Below, in pieces: positions 38,922 to 48,755 of a stretch of 64,000 bases of DNA (positions are counted from its first letter, which is position 1; each line of letters begins with the position of its first letter). Both the position numbers and the translations under genes were made by a program. Source of the DNA: Micromonospora echinofusca (GTDB lineage Bacteria > Actinomycetota > Actinomycetes > Mycobacteriales > Micromonosporaceae); contig NZ_LT607733.1 in NCBI RefSeq assembly GCF_900091445.1, positions 4,181,001 through 4,245,000 on the forward strand. The letters are read 5' to 3'. A model generated the notes under the pieces. The model had not been told where the DNA came from, made no database searches, and saw only the letters and a program-made list of their open reading frames with translations.

Positions 38922-41048
38922 ATGCCAGGAACGGTCGGACGGGTCCCGAACCCCCCAGCCCCGGTCTCGGGAACACCCTCCGTGTCGCACACGGCGGCCA
39001 CCGTCCTGCGCCACGACTGGGGCGGCACCCCGCTGGGCCCGTGGCGCGCGTGGGACCCGGCGGTCCGCGCCGCCGCCGAGTTGCTCCTCGCCTCGCCCGT
39101 ACCGATGGCCCTCACCCTCGGCGACGAGCACCTGCTGGTCTACAACGACGCGTACGCCGACCTGATCGGTGACCGGCACCCCGACGCGGTGGGGCGGCCG
39201 GCGGCCGAGGTGTTCGCCGAGTCCTGGCCGCTGCCCGGCGTCGGCGACGCCATCGAGCACACCTACCGCTCGGGGGAGCCGTTCCTGGAGAAGGAGACGA
39301 CCCTTCCGCTGCACCGCGGCCCCGGCCTGGTCGAGCAGTCCGTCTTCACCCGGGGCTACTCCCCCGTGCGCGACAGCGCCGGGCGGATCGTCGGCGTGCT
39401 GACCGTGGCCGCGGAGACCACCCAGGTCACCCAGCAGTTGCAGAGCCTTAGCGACTTCGCCGCGGCGCTCGCCGGCACCCTCACCCTGGACGACGTGGCC
39501 CGGGTCGCGCTGCGCTACGCGATCACCGCGTTCGACGCCGACCGGGTCACGTTCGCCGTCGACGAGGGCGGCGGCGGCTGGCGGATGGTCCGGCGCGTCC
39601 GGGGCGAGCTGATGGACGAGGCCGACGAGCGGCTGCCCCCGCTGTGGCGACGCATTCCGCCGGACTCGCAGGGACCGGTGGTGGCCGCCGCCCGCAGCGG
39701 GGTGCCGCACTTCGTCGACGACGGCCAGCCGCTGCGGGAGACCGCGGTGGACCGGCACGACCAGAAGGTCCGCTCGCTCGCGGCGGTGCCGCTGCGGGCC
39801 TCGGTGGTGCGCGGCGGGTTGACGGTCGGCTACCAGGTCCCGCATGTCTGGTCGGCCGCGCGACGCGCGCTGCTGGCCGCCTCCGCCGAACTGGTCGGCC
39901 AGGCCGCCGAGCGGGCCCGCCGGTTCGAGACCCAGCACGGCACCGCCCAGCTGCTGCAACGCAGCATGCTGCCGGAGCACCTGCCCGACCTGCCCCGGAT
40001 GCGGATCGCCGCCCGCTACGACCCGGGCGTCGACGGCAACGCCGCCGGCGGGGACTTCTACGACGCCTTCCTGCTGCCCGACGGCGGTCTGGGCATCGTG
40101 CTCGGCGACGTCGCCGGCCACGACGTGCAGGCCGCGGCCCGGATGGGTCAGGTGCGCGCGGCGCTGCGGGCGCTGGCGCTGGCCGATCCCCGCCCGGACG
40201 CCGTGCTGGCCGGGCTCGACCGGCTGGTCACCAGCCTGGGTGCCGAGGGCGACACCCACGAGCTCTTCGTCACGGTGGTCTTCGGTGTCGTCGACGCCGA
40301 CCGGCAGCGGCTCACGCTGGCCAGCGCCGGTCACCCCGCCCCGCTGATCCGCCGGTGCGCCTCCGACGGCGAGCCGGGCGCCGAATACCTCGACCTGCCC
40401 GCGGGCGCCCCCCTGGGCCTGGGCTGCCGGCCACCGACGGCAACGGTGCGCTTCGCCCCGGGCGACACGCTGCTGCTGTTCAGCGACGGGGTGGTGGAGC
40501 GGCGCTGGCAGGACCTGACGGCCGGCTTGGACGCCCTGTCCGCCGCCGTCGCCGGCGCGGGCAGCGGCGACCCCCGCGCGTTGTGCGCGGTGGCCACCGC
40601 GGCGGTGCCCGGCGCCACCGAGGACGACGTCGCCGTGCTGGCGGTGGAGTACGCGCTGCGGCCGTCGCGGTCGGCGAGCATGGAGGTGCCGGCCGAGCCG
40701 ACGGCGCCGAGCCGGGTGCGGCACTGGATGACCGGGCAGCTCACGGAGTGGCAGGTGCCCGAGTCGATCATCGGCGCGGCCGTGCTCTGCACCAGCGAGC
40801 TGACCACCAACGCCCTGCTGCACGCGGGCACCGCCGCCCGGGTGGAGATCGACCTCAGCCCGGAGCGGCTGCTGGTGTCGGTCGCCGACTCGGGCACCCG
40901 GGGCACGGTGACCCGCGCGCAGACCGACACGCTCAGCAGCCGTGGCCGGGGGCTGGGGCTGATCGAGGAGCTGAGCGACGCCTGGGGGACGGACCCGACC
41001 GTACGCGGCTCGACGGTCTGGTTCGAGATCCTGGTCCCGTCCGGGTGA
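38922..41048 (+). CDS. SpoIIE-type PP2C phosphatase with PAS, GAF and HATPase domains
   Basis: A 708-residue signalling protein. In order: a PAS-like domain (about 40-165), a GAF domain (170-330), an SpoIIE/RsbU-type Ser phosphatase (350-580; AGGDFYDAFLLPDGGLGIVLGDVAGHD, SAGHPAPL, LFSDGVVERR) and a GHKL histidine-kinase-like ATPase (600-705; ELTTNALLHA, VADSGTRG, GRGLGLIEEL), like anti-sigma factors of the RsbW type. It could both phosphorylate and dephosphorylate partner-switching proteins. No anti-sigma antagonist lies beside it, but the SigB-family gene at 52.8 kb is a possible distant target. Confidence 0.92.
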   Translation: MPGTVGRVPNPPAPVSGTPSVSHTAATVLRHDWGGTPLGPWRAWDPAVRAAAELLLASPVPMALTLGDEHLLVYNDAYADLIGDRHPDAVGRPAAEVFAESWPLPGVGDAIEHTYRSGEPFLEKETTLPLHRGPGLVEQSVFTRGYSPVRDSAGRIVGVLTVAAETTQVTQQLQSLSDFAAALAGTLTLDDVARVALRYAITAFDADRVTFAVDEGGGGWRMVRRVRGELMDEADERLPPLWRRIPPDSQGPVVAAARSGVPHFVDDGQPLRETAVDRHDQKVRSLAAVPLRASVVRGGLTVGYQVPHVWSAARRALLAASAELVGQAAERARRFETQHGTAQLLQRSMLPEHLPDLPRMRIAARYDPGVDGNAAGGDFYDAFLLPDGGLGIVLGDVAGHDVQAAARMGQVRAALRALALADPRPDAVLAGLDRLVTSLGAEGDTHELFVTVVFGVVDADRQRLTLASAGHPAPLIRRCASDGEPGAEYLDLPAGAPLGLGCRPPTATVRFAPGDTLLLFSDGVVERRWQDLTAGLDALSAAVAGAGSGDPRALCAVATAAVPGATEDDVAVLAVEYALRPSRSASMEVPAEPTAPSRVRHWMTGQLTEWQVPESIIGAAVLCTSELTTNALLHAGTAARVEIDLSPERLLVSVADSGTRGTVTRAQTDTLSSRGRGLGLIEELSDAWGTDPTVRGSTVWFEILVPSG

Positions 41049-41086
41049 GCGGCGTCAGCCCCGTCCGGAGGGGGTAGGAGGAGGTC

Positions 41087-41764
41087 ATGCCCACCGACAA
41101 GCCCGCCGGTGTCCTCTTCGACGTGGACGGCACCCTGGTCGACACCACCTACCTGCACACCGTGAGCTGGTGGGAGGCGCTGCGCCAGCTCGACCGGCCC
41201 CCGCCCATGGCGACGATCCACCGCGCCATCGGGATGGGCTCGGACAAGCTGCTCGACCACCTGCTCGGCCCGGAGCGCGACCGCGGCGCGGACGGGAAGC
41301 TGCGCGACGCCCACGACACCCTCTTCGCCGAGTACTGGGAGCGGCTGGTCCCGCTGCCCCGCGCCGCCGACCTGCTGCGGGCCTGCGCGGAGCGGGGGCT
41401 ACGGGTCGTGCTCGCCACCTCCGCCGCCGAGCACGAGGTGGCCGCGCTACGTCGGGCGCTGGCCGCCGACGACGTGATACACACGGTCACCAGCTCGGCG
41501 GACGCGCGGGAGAGCAAGCCGGCGCCGGACATCCTGGTCGCCGCGCTGGAGCAGTCCGGGCTCGCCGCCGAACGGGTGGTCTTCGTCGGCGACTCGGTGT
41601 GGGACGTCGCCGCCGCCGGCGAACTGGACGTGCCCTGCGTGGGGCTGACCTGCGGCGGCACCAGCCGGGGCGAGCTGGCCGGGGCCGGCGCGGTGGCCGT
41701 CTACGAGGACCCGGCCGCGCTGCTCGCCGCCCTCGACGACTCGCCGGTCGCCCAGGTGAGGTGA
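41087..41764 (+). CDS. HAD-superfamily phosphatase
   Basis: A 225-residue HAD hydrolase of the phosphoglycolate phosphatase/beta-phosphoglucomutase type. Motif I is FDVDGTLVDT (nucleophile Asp), motif II LATSAAE, the Lys motif ESKPAPDI and motif III VFVGDSVWDVAAA; a helical cap sits after motif I. A GGAGGAGGTC ribosome site precedes the ATG. The substrate is unknown. Confidence 0.9.
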   Translation: MPTDKPAGVLFDVDGTLVDTTYLHTVSWWEALRQLDRPPPMATIHRAIGMGSDKLLDHLLGPERDRGADGKLRDAHDTLFAEYWERLVPLPRAADLLRACAERGLRVVLATSAAEHEVAALRRALAADDVIHTVTSSADARESKPAPDILVAALEQSGLAAERVVFVGDSVWDVAAAGELDVPCVGLTCGGTSRGELAGAGAVAVYEDPAALLAALDDSPVAQVR

Positions 41765-41801
41765 CCGGCGCCGGTTCCGTCGCTCCGGACAGGAATACGA
41801 G

Positions 41802-41824
41802 AAGTCCTCCGGGGGCAAGGACTT
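41802..41824 (+). terminator. Hairpin before the antiporter gene
   Basis: AAGTCCT and AGGACTT form a 7-bp stem with a 9-nt loop, 38 bp after the HAD stop and 46 bp before the antiporter. It could terminate the HAD mRNA or act as a leader structure. Confidence 0.4.
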
Positions 41825-41869
41825 GCACCACCTGCCCGCACGCCGTGGGCGAGGCGGAGAGGTGGGGTC

Positions 41870-43159
41870 GTGGAGCCGGTAGACGTGGCGTTCGCGGTGG
41901 TCGGTCTGGGCGCGCTGTTGGCGGGGATCCTGCCCCGGGTGCTCGAGCACCGGCCGCTGTCCATGCCGATCGCGTTCCTCGGGCTGGGCATGCTGGTCTT
42001 CGCCCTCCCCGTCGGGCTGCCGAACCCCGACCCGCTCGCGTACCCGGACGTCGCCACCCACCTCACCGAGATCGGCGTCATCGTGGCGCTGATGGGCGCC
42101 GGTCTGAAGATCGACCGGCCGTTCAGTTGGCGCCGCTGGTCGTCGACGTGGCGGCTGCTGGCCGTCGCCATGCCGCTGTGCATCGCGGCGGTGGCGCTGC
42201 TCGGCTGGTGGTGGGCCGGGCTGGTGCCGGCCGGCGCCCTGCTGCTGGCGGCGGCCCTCGCGCCGACCGACCCGGTGCTCGCCGCCGACGTGCAGGTCGG
42301 CGAGCCCAACGACGTGGAGGACTCCGAGGACGAGGTCCGCTTCGCCCTCACCTCGGAGGCCGGGCTCAACGACGGGTTGGCCTTCCCCTTCGTGTACGCG
42401 GCCATCGCCATCGCCACCACCAGCCTGGCCCCGGCGGACTGGCTGGGTCACTGGTTCGGCGTGGACGTGCTCTGGAAGGTCGGGGCGGGCGTGGCGGGCG
42501 GTTGGCTGGTCGGCTGGCTGCTCGGCAAGCTCTTCTTCCGGGCCCCGAGCAAGCTGCGGTTGGCCCGGCACTCGGAGGGCTTCCTGGCGCTGGCCGCGAC
42601 GTTCCTGGCGTACGGGCTGGTGGAGCTCGTCAGCGGGTACGGCTTCCTGGCGGTCTTCGTGGCGGCGCGGGCGATCCGGGCCGCCGAACGCACCCACGAG
42701 TTCCACTCCGTGCTGCACGGCTTCGCCGAGCAGGTCGAGCGGCTGCTCACCGTGCTGTTGCTGCTGCTCTTCGGCGGCGCCGTCGTGGGCGGCCTGCTGG
42801 GTCCGCTGACGTGGCCGGCCGCCGCGGTCGGGCTGGCGCTGGTCTTCCTGGTCCGCCCGCTGATCGGCTGGCTGTCGCTGCGGGGGGCGCCCGGCCGGCC
42901 GGCCGAGCACTGGGTGATCGCCCTGTTCGGCATCCGGGGCGTCGGCTCGTTCTACTACGTGGCGTACGCGACGACGAAGGCCGACTTCCCGCAGGCGGAC
43001 CTGATCTGGGCGACCGTCGGCCTCGTCGTGATCGTCTCGGTGGTGGTGCACGGTGTCGCGGCGACGCCGGTGATGCAGTTGCTGGACCGGGCGGGACAGC
43101 GCACCTCCGACCCGTCGGAGCGGGGACGCGCCGGCGAACCCGTCCCCGCCGCGAGCTGA
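41870..43159 (+). CDS. Cation:proton antiporter, CPA1-like
   Basis: A 429-residue monovalent cation/proton antiporter with about 12 membrane helices. The ion-binding motif in helix five is APTDPVLAADVQVGEPND, and TSEAGLNDGLAFPFVY follows in helix six, both diagnostic of the NhaP-type (CPA1) family. The segment FGIRGVGSFYYVAYA near the end is also conserved. It exports Na or K ions against protons for pH and salt balance. GTG start with AGAGGTGGGG upstream. Confidence 0.9.
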   Translation: MEPVDVAFAVVGLGALLAGILPRVLEHRPLSMPIAFLGLGMLVFALPVGLPNPDPLAYPDVATHLTEIGVIVALMGAGLKIDRPFSWRRWSSTWRLLAVAMPLCIAAVALLGWWWAGLVPAGALLLAAALAPTDPVLAADVQVGEPNDVEDSEDEVRFALTSEAGLNDGLAFPFVYAAIAIATTSLAPADWLGHWFGVDVLWKVGAGVAGGWLVGWLLGKLFFRAPSKLRLARHSEGFLALAATFLAYGLVELVSGYGFLAVFVAARAIRAAERTHEFHSVLHGFAEQVERLLTVLLLLLFGGAVVGGLLGPLTWPAAAVGLALVFLVRPLIGWLSLRGAPGRPAEHWVIALFGIRGVGSFYYVAYATTKADFPQADLIWATVGLVVIVSVVVHGVAATPVMQLLDRAGQRTSDPSERGRAGEPVPAAS

Positions 43160-43230
43160 CCCGGCCCGACGGTGCCCGTGAGGGCGGGCCCACGGTGAGC
43201 TTCGGGGCGGGACCGTCGGGGTCCTCACCC

Positions 43231-44196
43231 TCACCCGCCGCCCAGGCGGGTGACGAGGGCGCGGCCGAGGTCGCGGCCGGAGCGCCAGGCGCTCTGCACC
43301 CGGGGCTTGCCGAAGGCGTCGCCGGCCAGCCCGACGCCGTCGGCGTCGAGGTGGTACGTGCCGCCCGGTCCGGCCGTCGGCTTCGCGTACGTCCAGCGGT
43401 GCACGTGCACGTGCTCCGCCGGTTCGGGCAGCCCCAGCAGGTCCCGTACGGCCTCCTCGACCGCCGGCCCGGCCCCGGTGGGCAGGGCGAGATGGCCGGC
43501 GGCGTACTCGGGCGTGGTGTGGGCGACCAGCACCGGCGCGTCGTCACCGCGGCGGTCGCCGTCGTCGCAGACGAGGTTGAGCACCGGGTGGTCGTTGACG
43601 AAGGCGCCCCGGAAGGCGGCCCACCGGCGGGCCGGGAAGCGCAGCACCGCCGCCAGCGACGGCGACCAGCGCTGGTCCTGGGTGGTGCGGGTGGCCGCGG
43701 CCAGCGTCGGGGCGAGCAGCAGCGCCGCCTGCGGCCCCGGCATGGCGAGCGCCACCGCCTCGCAGGCCCGCCCGTCCACCACGGGTCCCGGCTCGACGCC
43801 GAGCACGAGCCGGTTCACGGTCACCGGCAGGTCCCGGGCCAGGTGCTCCACCAGCGAGCGCAGCCCCCGGGTCGCCGCCCAGCGCATCGGGCCGGGCGCC
43901 TCGCGCCGGCCGGCGGCGTCGTACGCGACGAAGGTGTCGGTCCACTCGCGGGCCAGGCCGGCAGACCGCCATCCCTCGGCCACCTGCGCGAAGTCCGGAT
44001 CGTCGACCGTGAAGTACGCGGCGCCGAGGTCGGCGGGTCGGCCGTCGAAGCGGCGGCTGGCCATCCGGCCGCCGGGCACCCGGGCGCGCTCCCGGATCTC
44101 CACCGGGATGCCCGCGCGGGCCAACTCCGTCGCGCACGCCACCCCGGCGATGCCCGCGCCGACCACCACCACACCCGCCCGCTGCCGCGCACCCAC
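43231..44196 (-). CDS. Renalase-like FAD-dependent oxidoreductase
   Basis: A 321-residue flavoprotein of the NAD/FAD-dependent amine oxidase-like type related to renalase. The dinucleotide fold is GVVVVGAGIAGVACATELARAG, with the typical GGRMASRRFDGRPADLGAAYFT segment next. The C-terminal FAD motif VGLAGDAFGKPRVQSAWRSG is characteristic. The GTG start was chosen just before the fold; the ribosome site is weak. Possible role: oxidation of aberrant dinucleotides or an unknown small molecule. Confidence 0.85.
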   Translation of the reverse strand: MGARQRAGVVVVGAGIAGVACATELARAGIPVEIRERARVPGGRMASRRFDGRPADLGAAYFTVDDPDFAQVAEGWRSAGLAREWTDTFVAYDAAGRREAPGPMRWAATRGLRSLVEHLARDLPVTVNRLVLGVEPGPVVDGRACEAVALAMPGPQAALLLAPTLAAATRTTQDQRWSPSLAAVLRFPARRWAAFRGAFVNDHPVLNLVCDDGDRRGDDAPVLVAHTTPEYAAGHLALPTGAGPAVEEAVRDLLGLPEPAEHVHVHRWTYAKPTAGPGGTYHLDADGVGLAGDAFGKPRVQSAWRSGRDLGRALVTRLGGG

Positions 44197-44278
44197 CCGG
44201 TGATCGTATGCGGGCCGGGTCGCCGGGGCGGCCGAGTCGCCCCGGGGCGCGCCCGGGGACACGACGCGCCGGGGCGCC

Positions 44279-44304
44279 GCATGGATCGGCGCCGCGCGGG
44301 GTAT
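44279..44304 (+). promoter_or_regulatory. SigB-type promoter candidate (DUF3072 gene)
   Basis: GCATG, 15 bp, GGGTAT. The -10 is perfect; the -35 fits only the loose GNNTN form. The leader would be about 25 nt with an AGGAAGGTGGAG ribosome site. Confidence 0.45.
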
Positions 44305-44335
44305 TGGCACGTCTGTTCGAAGGAAGGTGGAGACC

Positions 44336-44551
44336 ATGACGGACCGCACCAGCAGCCAGGCCAACCCGCAGGGCGCCATCAAGGACCCGGACGAGTGGGT
44401 CACCGGTGAGGAGCCGCCGACCGCCGCCCAGGAGTCCTACCTGGCGACCCTGGCCCGGGAGGCCGGCGAGGAGCCGCCGGAGGGACTGACCAAGGCCGAG
44501 GCCTCGAAGCGGATCGACCAGCTCCAGGAGGAGACCGGCCGGGGTCAGTGA
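44336..44551 (+). CDS. DUF3072 protein
   Basis: A 71-residue acidic protein. The core is the DUF3072 signature: IKDPDEWVTGEEPPTAAQESYL, then LAREAGEEPPEGLTKAEASKRIDQLQ. It is small, soluble and of unknown function. AGGAAGGTGGAGACC precedes the ATG. Its 3' end overlaps that of the convergent metallophosphoesterase gene by 7 bp. Confidence 0.88.
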   Translation: MTDRTSSQANPQGAIKDPDEWVTGEEPPTAAQESYLATLAREAGEEPPEGLTKAEASKRIDQLQEETGRGQ

Positions 44552-45060
44552 CCGGACGGGCGGCGCGGTGGCAGGCGGTGCAACTCGACCTCGTCGAGCC
44601 GGCCCGCCGCCACCCGCGCCGTCAGGTACGTGGCGTACGGCTGGGCCCGGCGGTCGGTGGGCGAGCCCGGGTTGAGCAGCCGCGGACCGCCCGGGGCGAG
44701 CGTGTCCCAGGGGATGTGCGAGTGCCCGAAGACCAGCACGTCGGCGTCGGGGAAGCGGGCCGCGCAGCGGCTCTCCCGACCGGCCTTCGGGCCGGTCTCG
44801 TGCACGACGGCGACCCGTAGTCCGTCCAGTTCGACCCGGGCGACCTCCGGCAGCCGGGCGCGCAGCGCCGGCCCGTCGTTGTTGCCGTACACCCCGACGA
44901 GGCGGCGGGCCCGGGCGGCCAGGGCGTCCAGCAGCGCCTCGTCGACCCAGTCCCCCGCGTGCAGCACCACGTCGGCGGCGTCGACCGCCGCCCAGAGCGG
45001 CTCCGGCAGATCCCTGGCCCGCTTCGGCACGTGGGTGTCCGCGGTGATCACCAGGCGCAT
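44545..45060 (-). CDS. YfcE-like metallophosphoesterase
   Basis: A 171-residue calcineurin-like phosphoesterase. The two-metal site is complete: ITADTHVPKRA (the usual DxH region reads ADTH), VVLHAGDW (GD), GVYGNNDG (GNxD), VVHETG (H) and FGHSHIPW (GHSH). The size matches the YfcE/MJ0936 group, which hydrolyses phosphodiesters. The substrate is unknown. It is convergent with DUF3072 and divergent from the cellulase gene. Confidence 0.9.
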   Translation of the reverse strand: MRLVITADTHVPKRARDLPEPLWAAVDAADVVLHAGDWVDEALLDALAARARRLVGVYGNNDGPALRARLPEVARVELDGLRVAVVHETGPKAGRESRCAARFPDADVLVFGHSHIPWDTLAPGGPRLLNPGSPTDRRAQPYATYLTARVAAGRLDEVELHRLPPRRPSGH

Positions 45061-45160
45061 CCCGCCATTCTCCCGGGCGGGCGCGTCACGCGTCGCGCCG
45101 GTGGGAAAAATGTCGCCGGCGGCGACGCGGACCCTTCACATCGTCGCCATCACCACGTAG

Positions 45161-46603
<1,443 letters not shown>

Positions 46604-46610
46604 CCCCCGA

Positions 46611-46643
46611 CGCCTCGCCCGCCCCGCACGGGCGGGCGAGGCG
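46611..46643 (+). terminator. Hairpin terminator of the GH6 gene
   Basis: A perfect 14-bp stem CGCCTCGCCCGCCC/GGGCGGGCGAGGCG with a 5-nt loop, just 7 bp past the cellulase stop. Confidence 0.75.
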
Positions 46644-46671
46644 GCACCGGGGCAGCGCCTAGGATCGGCGC

Positions 46672-47475
46672 GTGAGCGCGGCGGTGGAGCAGCGGCGGGC
46701 GCCGGTAGGCACGCTGCTGCGGCAGTGGCGCAGGCGGCGCGGGCTCAGCCAGCTCGCCCTCGCGGTCGAGGCGGAGGTCTCCACCCGGCACCTCAGCTTC
46801 GTGGAGACCGGGCGCTCGGCGCCGAGCCGGGAGATGGTCCTGCGGTTGGCCGAGCACCTCGACGTGCCGCTGCGGGAGCGCAACCGGCTGCTGCTGGCCG
46901 CCGGGTACGCCCCGGTCTACTCCCACGCCCCGCTGGACTCCCCCGAGCTGCGCCGGGTCCTCGACGCGGTACGCCGGGTCCTGCGGGCGCACGAGCCGTA
47001 CCCGGCCGTCGCGGTGGACCGGCGCTGGAACCTGGTCGCCGGCAACGCCGCACTGCCGCTGCTCACCGAGGGGGTGGCCGGGCACCTGCTCCGGCCGCCG
47101 GCCAACGCGCTGCGGCTGACCCTGCACCCCGAGGGCATGGCGCCCCGGATCGCCAACCTCGCCGAGTGGCGGGCCCACCTGCTCGGCCGGCTGCGCCGAC
47201 ACCTGGGGCTGACCGCCGACGCCGAGCTGACCGCGCTGCACGACGAGCTGCGCGGCTATCCGGGCGGGTCGGCCGAGCCGGACGCCGGGCTGCCGCGTGC
47301 CGGGGACGTGGTGGTGCCCCTGCGGCTGCGTCACCCGGCTGGCGAGCTGGCCTTCCTCAGCACCGTCTCGACCTTCGGCACCCCGCTCGACGTGACGGTC
47401 GAGGAGCTCTCCATCGAGTCCTTCTTCCCGGCCGACGAGGCCACCGCCGCGTGCCTGCGCGCCGCCGCCCGCTGA
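46672..47475 (+). CDS. XRE-type regulator with MmyB-like ligand domain
   Basis: A 267-residue regulator. The N-terminal helix-turn-helix (about 15-70; LRQWRRRRGLSQLALAVEAEVSTRHLSFVE in part) is followed by the MmyB-like PAS-type domain (AVAVDRRWNLVAGNAALPLL, FGTPLDVTVEELSIESFFPAD), which in a relative binds a fatty acid. It often controls a neighbouring reductase gene; none is adjacent here. GTG start; a TAGGAT hexamer ends a few bases upstream, so the mRNA may be leaderless. Confidence 0.88.
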   Translation: MSAAVEQRRAPVGTLLRQWRRRRGLSQLALAVEAEVSTRHLSFVETGRSAPSREMVLRLAEHLDVPLRERNRLLLAAGYAPVYSHAPLDSPELRRVLDAVRRVLRAHEPYPAVAVDRRWNLVAGNAALPLLTEGVAGHLLRPPANALRLTLHPEGMAPRIANLAEWRAHLLGRLRRHLGLTADAELTALHDELRGYPGGSAEPDAGLPRAGDVVVPLRLRHPAGELAFLSTVSTFGTPLDVTVEELSIESFFPADEATAACLRAAAR

Positions 47476-47477
47476 GC

Positions 47478-47502
47478 GTTACCTCGCGACGGCGGCGGGA
47501 AC
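47478..47502 (+). promoter_or_regulatory. SigB-type promoter candidate (general stress protein)
   Basis: GTTA, 15 bp, GGGAAC. The predicted leader is about 20 nt and contains the GAAGGAGGAA ribosome site. Confidence 0.45.
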
Positions 47503-47528
47503 GCGGGCGGTCGACGAAGGAGGAACTC

Positions 47529-48113
47529 ATGACCACACCGTCGAGTCCCACCTCGGCATGGCGGCCCGGGATGCCGGGCGCCGACACCCTGCCGTCCGGT
47601 CCCGCCGGCCGGCCCAGCGCCCCCGGTCAGGACGGGCACGGCCCGGAGACCGGCCCGCCCACCGTGACGATCGGGTCGTACCCGGACTATCCGTCCGCCC
47701 AGCGGGTCGTCGACTACCTGGCGGACAACCGGTTCCCGGTCGAACACAGCGCCATCGTCGGCACGAACCTCACCCTGGTGGAGACCGTCCTCGGGCGGAT
47801 GACGACCGGGCGGGCGGCCCTGGCGGGCGCCGGGACGGGCGCCTGGTTCGGTCTCTTCATCGGACTGCTGTTCGGCATCTTCACGGCCGGCAACTGGCTC
47901 GCGGTGATCCTGGTCGGGCTGGTCGTCGGCGCGATCTGGGGAGCGGTGTTCGGCGCGGTCGCGCACGCGATGACCGGCGGGCGGCGCGACTTCACCTCCG
48001 CCAGCTCGCTGCGCGCCGGCCAGTACGCCGTGATCGTCGACGCGCAGTTCGCCGAGCAGGCCCGGCAGCTCCTCGGCCGGATGCACATGCCGGCCTCGTC
48101 ACCTGGCCGCTGA
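47529..48113 (+). CDS. General stress protein 17M-like membrane protein
   Basis: A 194-residue protein. A disordered Pro/Gly-rich N-terminus is followed by a YflT/GSP17M-type domain (IGSYPDYPSAQRVVDYLADNRFPVEHSAIVG), then two Gly-rich transmembrane helices (GTGAWFGLFIGLLFGIF, LVGLVVGAIWGAVFGAV) and a C-terminal half of the same fold. In Bacillus the family is under SigB control, matching the promoter seen here. The strong ribosome site GAAGGAGGAACTC precedes the ATG. Confidence 0.88.
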   Translation: MTTPSSPTSAWRPGMPGADTLPSGPAGRPSAPGQDGHGPETGPPTVTIGSYPDYPSAQRVVDYLADNRFPVEHSAIVGTNLTLVETVLGRMTTGRAALAGAGTGAWFGLFIGLLFGIFTAGNWLAVILVGLVVGAIWGAVFGAVAHAMTGGRRDFTSASSLRAGQYAVIVDAQFAEQARQLLGRMHMPASSPGR

Positions 48114-48225
48114 CGGTCCGGGGCCGGGACGCCCTCCGAGCGGACGGCGCCCCGGCCTGGCACGCAAGCAGATCGTTCAAAGCTGCACGACCATCCCCTG
48201 ACAGCGGAGTGACCGCACTCACAAG

Positions 48226-48255
48226 CAGTAGTTAAATTTTGAAATAGTGCTACTG
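48226..48255. promoter_or_regulatory. Candidate MarR operator
   Basis: CAGTAG (48226-48231) and CTACTG (48250-48255) form an inverted repeat around an 18-bp AT-rich core containing TTAAATTTTGAAATA, 7 bp before the marR start. This is the likely autoregulatory site and promoter. Confidence 0.5.
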
Positions 48256-48262
48256 TCGTGAC

Positions 48263-48745
48263 GTGACCGAGAGCCTGGACAATGCCCGCCTCGCCGCCTG
48301 GCGCGCCTACATCGAGGCCAGCCAGCGGCTCTACACGCGGCTGGAGGACGACCTGCGCGCCGACAGCGCGCTCACCTTCGCCGACTACCACGTGCTCGTC
48401 CTGCTCTCCGAGGCGCCGGGCCAGCGGCTGCGGATGGGCGAGCTGGCCAGCCGCCTGGTGTTCTCGCCGAGTCGGCTGACGTACCAGATCACCACGATGC
48501 AGCGGCGCGGCCTGGTCGCCCGGGAGTCCTGTCCGGACGACCGCCGCGGCAGCGAGGCCGTGCTCACCGCCGCCGGGCTGCTGGCCCTGCGCGAGGCCGC
48601 CCCGCACCACCTGCGGTCGGTACGCGCCCACTTCCTGGACGACCTCGACGACGCCGAGGTCGCCTGCCTCACCCGCATCTTCGAGCGACTCGGCCGGCGC
48701 CTGCGCGCGGACCGCGACGCGTCGACCGCCCACCCCCACAGCTGA
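48263..48745 (+). CDS. MarR-family transcriptional regulator
   Basis: A 160-residue winged-helix regulator: dimer helices at both ends, recognition region MGELASRLVFSPSRLTYQITTMQRRGLV and wing CPDDRRGSEAVLT. GTG start, probably a short leader. The pirin gene begins 10 bp after its stop, so the pair is an operon, and MarR probably represses it from the AT-rich operator upstream. A redox or phenolic signal is possible. Confidence 0.92.
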   Translation: MTESLDNARLAAWRAYIEASQRLYTRLEDDLRADSALTFADYHVLVLLSEAPGQRLRMGELASRLVFSPSRLTYQITTMQRRGLVARESCPDDRRGSEAVLTAAGLLALREAAPHHLRSVRAHFLDDLDDAEVACLTRIFERLGRRLRADRDASTAHPHS

Positions 48746-48755
48746 GGAGTCCCCG

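Noticed and set aside
41073..41078. GGGTAG before the HAD phosphatase gene as a SigB-type -10
   Set aside because: It is part of the purine-rich ribosome-binding tract GGGGGTAGGAGGAGG and the -35 match is minimal.
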